Shown one piece after another: positions 24,261 to 36,400 of a stretch of DNA of 64,000 nt. The stretch covers positions 121,076,569-121,140,568 of the forward strand of contig CM055266.1 of NCBI GenBank assembly GCA_029237695.1, read 5' to 3'. How positions within the stretch are numbered: position 1 is the first letter of the stretch; the number at the start of each line of letters is the position of its first letter. This stretch comes from Conchocele bisecta (Eukaryota; Mollusca; Bivalvia; Lucinida; Thyasiridae). The position numbers were made by a program, and so were the translations under genes. The notes under the pieces are model-generated. The model did no database searches. It was given only the letters and a program-made list of their open reading frames with translations, and was not told the DNA's origin.

Positions 24261-24424
24261 GTTGCCACGGGCGGGGCGGTGTTCCAGCTGAAGCTGGTCC
24301 AGTTCGACAATCCCGCCGGCCAGGAAGACAACGGCAATTGCTGCGAGTCGCCATCCTCCTGGACATGCTACAGCTTCTTCGCATCCAACTGTGATCCCAG
24401 CCTCAAGATCTGTGTTGGCTATCC
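24261..24424 (+). CDS. Notch ligand exon: N-terminal MNNL domain, part 1
   Basis: The exon follows acceptor tttcag and is read from GTT in phase 0. It encodes the start of the MNNL domain, with AVFQLKLVQFDNPAG, the paired cysteines NGNCCES, and FFASNCDPSLKICVGY. Those features match the conserved FELKL...NRNCC...C..FF...CLK pattern of Delta and Jagged N-termini, which contact Notch. It ends in phase 2 at CC before the donor gtaagc. Reading past the donor gives an immediate TAA, so failure to splice here would truncate the protein. The last ~40 bases and the donor are copied several times downstream. The upstream acceptor tract is weak, so the exact start is moderately sure. Confidence 0.9.
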
Positions 24425-27400
24425 GTAAGCAGTTACCCACCCCAGCACGTAGGAACGCACGCCCGCACACACACCGCACACATACACCCCTGTCCCCGAC
24501 CACACCACACTGCCCGCCACGCACCGCGCCGCCTGATATTGATGGCAACCGGTCCAATTATGACCCCAATCTCCCGATCTGTGTCGACTACCCGTAAGCA
24601 GTTACCGCACCCAACCACCCCTGTACCCGGCCACACCACTCCGCCCGGCCGCCTGCTACTGTGGCAACCCGTGCCTATGACTATGACCCCAGCCTCACGA
24701 TCTATGTCAACTACCCGTAAGCAGTTACCACGCCCACACCACCCCTGTGTCCGGCCACACCAACCAGCCCCGGCCGCCCGCTACTGAGGAAACCCGTGCG
24801 ACTATGACCCCAGCCTCACGATCTGTGTCGACTACCCGTAAGCAGTTACCATACCCACACCACCCCTGTACCCGGCCACACCACCCCGCCCCGGCCGCCC
24901 GCTACTGAGGAAACCCGCGCGACTACATTGTATGACCCCAGCCTCACGATTAGTCGAGTCGAATTTAGGTTGAACCTTTCAGTATGGTACTACTAACGTT
25001 TTTTGATTGATTTTGTTAGTTTATGATGTGGATAATCGGAAACTGAATGATGCCACGCTGGCACCATTGAGCAATTTTCAGAATTCAAGATGGCGTCCAA
25101 GATGGCGGCCAAAATAGGATAAAATATTATATTGGTCAATAAAAGTTGATTTTCAAATTCAATTTCAGATAAAAATAGAATAAATTAAATTTCAGCTTTG
25201 TATGGTATTCGGATAAAATCCAAGATGGCAGCCAAGAGTTGAATACGATTTAAATTAATATAACTAGGCAAATGGATTACGGAATTCAATCGAACTATGT
25301 TTGCAATTAAACAAAACTATTAACACAGCGCGTAAATATTATTCTAGTCGTTTGTCTCAATTCAAAATGGCGTCGAAGATGGCCGACAGCATGCTTCAAG
25401 TATAAATCTTAAACGGAGTAGTTTATATTAAAATCATTTTAAGGCGACATTTTGTGAAAATGTGAAACATATGATAATATATATCACATTTTAATATTAA
25501 CCTTCACTTGTATTATATAGTTCAATATCAGTTGTATACCGATATCATATTAAATAATTTTAACATCACAACTCACACCACCGCCACCACAAACTCACCA
25601 CTAGCAACAGAAGGCTATTGCTTCATCCACAAATGAACGAGTATAACAAACCGAGCTGAGAAACATTTGATTTTGTCTTGTAATTTTAAACTCACATCAC
25701 CGAAGTTGCTCGACCACAGATGTGCACGTATAATATGCTTATTATAATGTATTGCGTTTGTTGTTCTTTGTGCTTATGGGTCTCCTTTTAGTATCTTGTT
25801 CTCTATTTACCCATTGCTTTCTTTCTGTGATATTTTTTTGTTCCGATCCTTTGTGGGTGTTGAACTCGTCTACATATCGTTTCGACAATTAGCACAGTCT
25901 CTTGGGTATTCATTGTGCCCCCCCACCCCACCCCTGCCCCCGTTATGATAAAATTGCGTCTGTAACAGAACTGGATACGTGCAATAAAATAGCACATGAT
26001 ATGTTATATTGTTCTGGTAGTCGTATTCGGTGATTATAATGTATTTCTTAACCTTGGTATGTTTGCTAGCCGTGTTCGGCTGGTGATTATCATGGATCGG
26101 GGAGTGCATGTTTGTGCTGCGTTGCTTAAAGTCTCGTCGCTAATTTGTTAGTGTCTTGTTTGGCTATCGTGTTGTCTATCGTAGTTTCACTCATTTGTAT
26201 TTGTATGTTCAATGGCTAATGTATGTATCAGTTTCAATATTTTCCGTGGATATTTTGTTGCTTTATTTCTGTCACTTAATATGACACTTTTGATATACAC
26301 ACATTCCCACCGATCGCATGCACTACTCGTGAGTGTCGTCCTCGTTTTCACTTTTAATGTAAGTCTCATCAGCCCTTTTGTGAGGATTGCTGCAGCTGTC
26401 CAATGAAATGCACTTACAAAATGGAATACAAGACACCGCTTCTCCGTGGCATGAGCAGATACGTCTTGAGCAAGCATTATGTGCATTATTTCCACAGGCT
26501 ACAACTTTCATAAGCTCTGGCGGAGCAACCTCAGACCCTGTGGATGGAATGGGCACTCCATTGGTAACAACCCAGCCATACAGTGATATGCCGACATTGG
26601 GCGGGTCCAGTTGATCTGCTGCTTTCCAGATCATGGTTTGCAAGTGATCCCGTTTGATGTGCACAATCAGCGCATAGTCTGTCTGTGGTAATGTCTTAAT
26701 TTTTGGAGTGCCCCTCTTACTCATGAATATGGTGTGTCGTAATTGGTTTATGTACGTATTTTACCTTATAAATCCTGCCTACAAACCTATGACCAGCTGT
26801 GACACCCCGTCAGTGCACGTGTAGCAAGCAGTTGTGCTGACTTGGGACCAGGCTTTGTAGCGCTGACGTTTTTGTCAATTAGTCTTCCATCAGACTTTTT
26901 CATCGACAGGTGTGCAGTGCACTGCCACTCTCAACAGAAAAACACAAGCAATGCAAACACGTCAGTGTCATCCGATACCTCTTGCACGTGCTTGGTATTT
27001 CTGGTGAACAAGAGACATGACATAGCTGATGATGATGCAGTCTGCTTCTTCGTGTTTGTACATAGTCTTCCCCAGCCATAGTTAGATTTTTTGAAGTTTT
27101 CTCCGTGCAAAACACTTTTATCAGCGACCTCTTGTTGTGTGTACTTTTCATGATTGTATCCCTGGCAGGTAAGGTTGTCTCGTGAGTGAGATTGACAGTG
27201 GGACAGACTCTTGGTCCTGTTCTCCTGAGTCGCTCGTGTGTCTTTATTGACCCCTTTATGTATCTGTCAAACACCACTTCGACGGCCCTTATGAAATTCT
27301 GATGTAGATATAACATGAAAATCTGGTGCACTTGTTTCGTCTGTCCAAACTGCAAGTTTATGCAGAATCGGTGATTGTGTGCCTTTGCGCATGCTTCCAT

Positions 27401-30400
27401 AATCGTCAAATATAGCCGGTGCAAACGGTGCAAGTTCGAAACAGAGCATGTTCTCTAGTGAAACATTGCGCTTCTGTGACAATACAAGTAATCGTTCATA
27501 GAGCTTTTTCATGTCATACACTGCTCTAGCCCCTACACGTCTTCTTCATTGCTTCCATTGTCACGACTTTGGAGTGGATAGTATTGCAAAGGCCAGTAGG
27601 CACTGTCTTCGTAAATTCTGCTACCATACACTCTACAATTTCCAGTGCATCTTGTACGTTCACGGTTTCATCAGCGACTCGACCATTTACCACCTTCAAC
27701 AACATGTCTGATTCTGGTTGGTCTAGTGGGTGAGGATACCGTTTCAGCTAATTTTAATGTTTGTTCTGTCTGCTTGATAAAGTTTCTTTCGTTTATGTCC
27801 CTCTTTCTTGTGTTTGTTTGTCTTTCCCGGTTTTAATAGATCGTTGTCCACATGGAAACGCATCCTTATGTGTCTGTATTATATAACTGGGCCCTCGACT
27901 AGCCTCACTCCTTCGAAATTTGGGCCGCCTGCTGAGGAAAGAGACATTCGTGACCAATGTATATCCTGATCATAGTTGTGTTATTACACTCAACACATTG
28001 ATCAGAAACTGTTACACAGGAACGTGAACAATGTTGGACTGACTGAATGGCGACCAACGCCTGTCCTGATCAGACTGTGCATCCAGGCTTATCTGCGGCT
28101 AAGCTGGCCGCACATGTCTTATGACACTTTTCTTATCCGGTGGCCCACTAATGCGACCAGCATATACCGAGATAAGTCCACACATCCGACTGCTCTTGAC
28201 ATACACAGTTTGCCTTTCAGTCACTGATGTAACGTTTGGTTTTTCAGCAAAAATGATAGATCCCACTTATAAGTTTACTATTTTCCGTACGGCACATGGA
28301 TGGCATGCAATTTTGCAAATGGTACAAGGTCCGGCGGTGCATGTATAAACATATTTTTGCTTTGTAAACTTGTGTTTGAATGATTCACATGAGTTTGATT
28401 TGAGAAAATCAGAAAGAAAATCTGACAGAAATTGCATTCTGAAAGTATTCAAGAAACAACAAAATTTAGTTAAAAATGAATACATATAACATTTGCCGGC
28501 CATCTTGGATTCCATTTTAAATTGAACAAAAAGTTCCAGGTATATTCACATCATATTTATTAAATGTTATTTACGACTTGATACCAAGCAGTTCCTAAAA
28601 CATCAGCTCATTTGGGCCATTTTTAGTTTTATCCTATTCTGACCGCCATCTTGGACGCCATCTTGAATTCTGTAAATTGCTCAATGATGACAGCGTATCA
28701 TCATTCGGTTTCAAATTACTGACACACTAAACTACCAAAATAAATAAAAAAAACGTTAGTAGTACCATACTGCAAGGTTGACCCAAATTTCGGGTCCCCA
28801 CGACTCGACTAGTTTGACCCGTAAGCAGTTACCACGCCCATACCACCCTTGTCCCCGGCCACACCACCCCGCCTCCGATATCTTATCTACGGCTGCAATT
28901 TTACCCATTCCAAAAATATGAGCAACCGAAGAGCATACCCAAACCTGTTGACGTTATGTCAAAACTTAGTAAACTGTATATTTTATACCTTTAAACAAAT
29001 AATATTTGATGTAGAACTAGAAAATTGCCATAAAAGAACACGGAAATCATTTTCCCATGGAAGCCATCTTTTCTCTAGTTGTTTTTCAACATTCAACAAC
29101 AAGAAATGAAGCTTTCATATTTACAAGATATACATGTAAATGTCAGATAAACACCGTGACACGGTAAAATAACCAATGTATGCATGTGTATGCTATTTAT
29201 TAATGTATTGATAAAGCTTTGACAGGTTTATATCGCTAACATATCAATCACGCCGGAAAACCGATTGCAAAATTCACTCTTCCATGTGTTACATTAAAGA
29301 GATGGGGTTAAATTGCTACCCTCGCGAGAGGTATGGAGCGGGGTAGCAATTTTGTTTATAAAGCAACCCGTGCGACTATGACCCCAGCCTCACGATCTGT
29401 GTCGACTACCCGTAAGTAGTTACCACGACGACACCACCCCTGTCCCCGGCCATACCACACCACCCCCGGCCGCCCGCTACTGAGGCAACCCGTGCGACTA
29501 TGACCCCGGCCTCAGTGTCGACTACCCGTAAGCATTCCTTCCCCCAACATGTACACCACCGCCTGCGCTAATCTTGCCAATTTCAGAATACTATTATATT
29601 TAGAAATAAAATTGCTACCTCACTGCGATATTCTCCCCTAGATAACATATCGTAGGCGAATTTGTGTAGCTATATAATATTGTGCTTGAAATCAAACAGA
29701 TTGATTTGCTGAACCAGTAGCCGATTTCATAAAAATTGCAAAGTATACTTATCTAGCAAAGTATACTTTGAGGGAGTAATCATTTATTTTCCCCGAAATG
29801 CATTATTTCATATAGAACTAACGACGGCATATATTTGATGATTAAAAGTATGCAGAATTATTATACTGAATGTATGGCTGTGATAATGTAATACATTTAG
29901 TATAATAGAAATTAATAAATTTATCTGTACATGGAAAATTTCTGCTTCAAAGTATACTTTGCTAGATAAGTATACTTTGCAATGTTGGTGAAATAGGCTA
30001 CACTACAGAGCTGTGTTACAGTTCAGTCTCAGCCAATCAAACTGCTTGACTGTTGATATTACCAATAGATGTTCAGAAACGTTGACATCTCTGCAATATT
30101 AACGCAGGTGGTTGTGTATGAGCGTGATGAGCGGACGTAAAAAGGTTCGACAATGTCCAGCCGTGGGTAAACGTTTGCCACGGCTGGACATGGTCGAACG
30201 TTATTGTTACATTTCCGTCGGAAATATCTTGCAATTTAAGCATATATATATGTACTAGTAAGCAGTACTTTCGGTACTTTGATAATCTGCTCCATTCAAA
30301 CAGCTGATTTATACATATATATTCCGGGGTAGCAGTACACGTCGTGTGATGCAGCCGCGCCAATTTCAAAAGTTCAGTGCGACCGTTGTTAACTGGTCTG

Positions 30401-33400
30401 ATGACGTAATGACGCGTTCTAGTAACGTCACGATACACATGCATTATGTAGGTGCTGGCTCGGCCCCGAAATGAGCACTGTCTACAGCCATGGTCAAATA
30501 GCACGCGCTGTTCGTTTGAACACGGCTGTGAGCGGTGCCGAACAACGGCAGTCATGTAACAATCAATACTAAACGCTACAAGAAAATCCAAACGCCGAAC
30601 GTGTAGTCTATGATACGTACGTTGGTATTGCTTTTTTGTGTTTTTTTTTTCATTTGTTATTTTGCAATTTCGTATGGTGATTTAGTGTAATCAAATTGTT
30701 GTGAAAGGCCACAGGGTTCTGATCTACGATCCAGGGTAGGAATTTGGCAAGCTTCTGCTTTGTTATCAGGACCATTTTTCACTTCATAATTGAAGAGGTC
30801 AGCGGAATAAGGGGGATTAGCCCCCTTCTTCCATTGACCATTTCAAATACGTTCTACTTAAGTTTCAAGTCTGAATGTATCGTCAAGGAAATTTGAATAC
30901 ACATGTATATGTATGTATATCTGCCACTGTGTTGAAGTACTTGTGTTAGACTATATAGTATAATTTTACCTTATAATATAATGTACGACATTGTATTTGA
31001 CCAGCTACCGTATAAAATAACATACACACATAAACCGCAAACATTACAAAAAAAAAAGAGTTGAATTCCAATATAATGGCAAGGGCAAAGGTCACAGGAC
31101 ATTCCATATTGAACCATAATAGGTAAAGTAGGTTTGTTAGAAATGCAAAACTGATATTAGCATGACAAGTAGCATGCATGTCACCAATGTTTGCCCGAAA
31201 TGTCTTCAAGTAACGTTCAGGCATATTTTGAATTTGTCACTTTTGTTGTTAGGTATTTGCTGAAAAAGAAAATAGTAAGCACAGGCACTCGAATCGTATA
31301 TGTATCACACCAACATATGTCAAGTGCTCATTGGAAATGCATGCATGAGCAAGTCAATATTAATCGATAACGATGCACCTGTGTTTCATTATCTAATATT
31401 AGAACATACAAGCAGTGTTATACATACGTGCACCTATATCAACATGCGTCCAATCATACAGTTCGTATCTGATGCATATAGCGTAGTCGTAACAGTTATG
31501 TTTTTGTTTAATTAATCAACGTTGAGGGTTGTGGGTTTGAAACCATCGCTGTGCTATCTTTTTTATTGAATTGTGTCCCTCACTTTATACTCCCAGATAT
31601 ATATCTGCCGTCGTTTACAAGTTTATTTTATTAACATTATTTAATGTAACTTACAGAAACATATTTTTTGTATTGGTTCAAAAACTGATAAAGACGTATA
31701 TTGCATAATGTCATTTGAATCGTCTTAGTTACATCCATATGTCTGTCTGGACAGAATGTATAAGCGCGCCAGCAATGTTTTCCCTGCTCTGGTGCGGCGG
31801 AAATACAATGTCTGGGGTGTATTTACAGTCAACCATTTCCAGGGGATGGGAATTAGGAGGCAGAGAACCTCGAGGATGTATATATTTGACATCCCCAAGA
31901 GTCCCCCAACCCCGTACTGTCGTTTCTATGAAATACCTACTGGGGACAATTTTAGAATGTGTCTACATCGTTTGTTTCACGTTGTTTGACAGTGAAATAT
32001 TAATTCAGTAAATGAATTGTGAATACAGTATGCCCTGGTCTGACTGCGTGATTTGCATCCTGATCTGTGAAAACATTAAAACCAGTTCACACGTCACAAG
32101 GACCCTTGTCTGAATCTCTAATATTTATAAAATTTAAGAAAACGTAGGATCTGTTACGATTAAAGAAAATATGATTTGTGCGAGGCTCGAACTCGCACTA
32201 AATCAACGCAGGTCGAATGCATTTATGGACATTGAAACATTTTACGTTTACAAATTTGGCATTTATTGTGGTTTTTAATCGCCTGTTTCACCAGTGAACC
32301 AGTTGGTAAGTTAACTTATCTCCCAAGCTACCAGGGGCATACATTTTAAAGCTCTAACTTGCTCTAGATAAGGCGTTGATTCGATCACCTAAAATGGCTG
32401 CAAACTGCTACATCCATAGAAAGCTAAAATAGACACAGTCCGCTGACCCCGTGACGTCACGTGCCCTTGCCAATTTAACGGAAACCAACTTTTTTTTGGT
32501 TGATTATTGTAAACACATTAAACTCGACTATAAGTACAGTATAGATCTAGCAATAATCAGGAGATAGACAGCTCGCAAAGTGATAACTGCATACACAATG
32601 CCCATTTGGATTTATTTTATTATACATTTATTTTATTTTATGTAAATAAATATTTACGCCAAAAAATATACGACTTCTATCAATCACGTCTACTTTGTGT
32701 TATTTAAAGCGCAGCGCATACAAGCAGTCAAGTGCCGCGGATATTACACGTCTACTACAGCATGTACAGAGCTACGCAAAATACAACGAATACACGTATC
32801 TTATAGCATCGTCATGATTGTCTAATGCTGCTTACACCGGCGTCACTTATATAACGCCAACAGACAACGCTACACATACTTATAGTTATATCTATATTAT
32901 CATTGCAGTGTAGACCATGCAGTCCGACCGTCCGTCTGTCCGTCCGGACAAACGAGAGCTACATTGTGAGGTTAACCACACAGTGATGGACTTGTTAAGA
33001 GATGCTGATTCCGTTTTTAACCCCGTTATGAATTGCTCTTGTGGGGTTATTTACTCTTGTGGTGTTGTTTTTTATGTCTGATTGATCTTTACGGGGTCTA
33101 ATTTAGGATAGATTAAGGTTAGGAACCCCACAATATAGCTCTAGTATGTCCGTCCGTCCGTCCGTCCGTCCGTCCGTCGTATGCTTATTGGTCATCATGC
33201 AGCCCATGTGCCCAATGTCAAGAGTGAAGGACTTGGACGTTTGCATTAAAGTTTTTGTCAAAAGACGTTTGCATTAAAGTTTTTGTCAAAATTTGCATTA
33301 AAGTTTTCTGGTACCTACTTTCTCTGTAACCGTAAGTCGGATTGGTTGGAAACTGTATATGCTTATTATTCAGCATCTATTTATTCATTCACTGTGCTCA

Positions 33401-36400
33401 ATCTAAATTTCAACTGAGTTAGAAGTTAACCTTGTTTGTAAGGCAAACATGTTAAAGTTTGTTTTTATATTTTCCATAACTCATCAACCGCTTCACCGAT
33501 TTTACTAATATTCGGCCACAATGTGCGTCTAGGGATGGTGCTATGTTTTACATACGACCCACGTCCGGACTTGGTTCGTTTTATTTTTATCAAGGCTGTT
33601 AGCGAGGGGATTAGCTTCGTTTAACGATGCCAGTTCTTGTTTTTCAATGTATCTGTTGCTACATTATACATATCTTGCCCTGAGATCACCAGATGCCTCG
33701 CCGGGCTCGACATGCAGGCCGCGGCCTTCTGGTACTATATAATCTAACCGAATCTAGTCTCTCCAACTTTCACTGTTCGTATGGATGCTGTGGGACCTAC
33801 TTGTTAATGACCTGCAGCCAGTCTGTACTGGTTCAACATGAATTAAACAATAGGTTCACTTAATCCTAGAAAAAATATCCAACCTCGCCATGTACCCCAA
33901 TATTGTTTACATTTTTTGGCCACGGAAACTATGTTTATATCACGTGACCAACTGTGTATGTGACCTCAAAACACCCGCACTATGTTTTTTTATACCGGAC
34001 TACTTTTTTGCATAACCCCTTGGCGATTTCGCACCATTAATATTCTGTAACCTATACAAAAGTAGTCCGGTATAAACAAATAGTTCGGGTGTGTTGTGGT
34101 CACAGACAAAGATTGCTTGTAATCGTGAACCATTCTACCCAGTGTCACTTGAGGAACATGATGGGTTTTCAGCATATTTGTAGCATTTGTAGCAACTGAG
34201 ACTGTTGGTCAAGTGAGGTAAACAGAGTTTCCGTGGCGAAATAATGTAAACTAGAAATTATGTTTGTAAAACATGCTTATGCCCCCCATGGCATGCTGGA
34301 CTCTAACTGTGTAAAAAATAAAAAGTTGAATTTGCACAAAATTCAAAGTTCTTTGAGAAAGTCTTACGCGAATTTTGACGTAATGATGGCTTTCAGCACC
34401 ATTTTGATGGTCACAATGGTCAAGGTCGAGTCATTGATGGTGTAATTGCATCGCTCATGTTAAGGTGAGCAAACTGTCCAACTATTAATGTAATCCTTCA
34501 AGTTATTCTGAAGATATTACATGATGGAGACTACAGACTTATCGACGTAATAAAATGGCTAAGTGTTTCAGCGAAATTTTGAAGGTTACAAAGTTCAAGG
34601 TCGTGTTAAAGGTACATGCCCATGCAGTAGGCACAACATGTAGTTTATAGGAATTAAATAAGTGTATAATTATGTCATTATTCCATCAGTTCTAAAAATT
34701 ACGAGTGCCCGCTATACAAATAAAATCATTTATTAATTATCAATTTACTGTTAGCGACGCGCGGCGGTAATAGTCTATTTTGATAATGTGCGGGGACGAC
34801 GACTTTCACATCACGGCTTGTGGTGTGCATGCGCAGTATACTACGCGCGCCAGTAGGCTTCCCAATATGTCGAAACGTCCAGGACGGACATTGTATGAAA
34901 CGGCGTCGGCCAAAACAAATTGTCTGAGGGACAGGCAGAACAGAGAGAGAGTGGTTAATATTGGCGACCAGATCACCAAATGGAAAGAGTTACGTGGAGA
35001 TTTAGATTTGTTCAGGTGATTCAAGTGTCCAAGTATTGAAGCAATCCTTCGGGTACTATTGAAGATAGAACATGTTGGAGAAACTCTTACAAACTTTTCG
35101 ACTTTTGAAGTAAATATACACAGACGGACGGACGGACGGACGGAACCTCAAGAGCAAAGCAATATGCCCCCCTTGCTAATTCGCATAGGGGACAAAACAA
35201 TATTGGGGTACATGACAAGGTTGGATTTTTCTTTATTAGCAGTAAGTGAACCTATAGTTTAATTGTTTAATTCATGCAGAACCAGTACAGACCAGTTTCC
35301 GAACTACTTGTGCATACCCCCTTGGAAATGTTGCACCATTTAGTATTATCTAACCTATAGGAAAAACAATGGTGGTGACCCACCTGAAGTAGCCAGTGTA
35401 CAGACAAATTCTCCCCGCTGAATATGACCCATAATAACGATGACTGACATAATGACGAAACGAAACAACGTACAGACGTTTGTACACAATATAAAGACGT
35501 TAACAAATAATACCACAAAGTCGGCATATAATATAAATGTGTGTATATATAATATAAAGACGTTCGTAAACAATATAAATACGTTCGTACACAATACAAA
35601 GACGTTAACAAATAATAACAAAATGTGAGCAAATAATATAAAGGTGCGTGCACATAATATTAAAGACGTTCGTAAACAATACAAAGACGTGTGTACACAA
35701 TATAAAGATGTTATCAAATAATAACACAAAATCGGAAAATAATATAAAGGTGTGTGTATATAATATAAAGACGGCTGTACACAATACAAAGACGTTAGCA
35801 AATAATAACACAAAGTCCGCAAATAATATAAAGATGTTTGTTTAAATATAACGCTAACAATAAAGGACATCACGGCTGGAAGTATGACTACTGTCTGTTT
35901 GACTACTGTCTGTTTCACTACTGTCTGTATGACTACTGTCTGTATGACTACTGTCTGTATGACTACTGTCTGTTTGACGAAACCTGCCCAAATTTTACGA
36001 CCATATAAACAATGCAAACACATTACTTTTTTTCCATGATATTAAATTTTATGAAAATTTAATAATTAGCCTTCTTTTTATTTCGTGAAAAGTGGTCAAA
36101 TATTGATTTTATTACGAAAAATAGATTTTCTATGGGAATTTAACATGGGGAAAAAGAGATGGAGGAGCTGTGGGAGGAGTCAGAAAACGAAAACATTTGG
36201 AAATTGACTCAGAAACCTGGCTAGATAGCTTGGAAATGATCAAACTTGGAAAACAAGTTAAATTTTAAAAATAGGTACAGCATTTCTGAAATTCAAAAAA
36301 TTTCCCCATGTTAAATATGGGGATTTAACATGGGGAAATTGTTTTTTCGCAATAAAATAAATATTTGACCAAATTTCACGAAACAAAAAGAAGGCTCATT

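Noticed and set aside
24591..24838. Array units as true extra cassette exons
   Set aside because: The likely acceptor (ctactgag) would give 49-nt exons, which break the frame. Only use as alternative donors is plausible.
30073..30591. 172-codon minus-strand ORF
   Set aside because: No domain, crosses a hairpin, and lies in a ligand intron. Looks like chance.
35355..36023. 222-codon ORF with YCVRTYLYCLRTSLYY pattern
   Set aside because: Produced by the complex tandem array at 35450-35845 and the 15-bp repeats.
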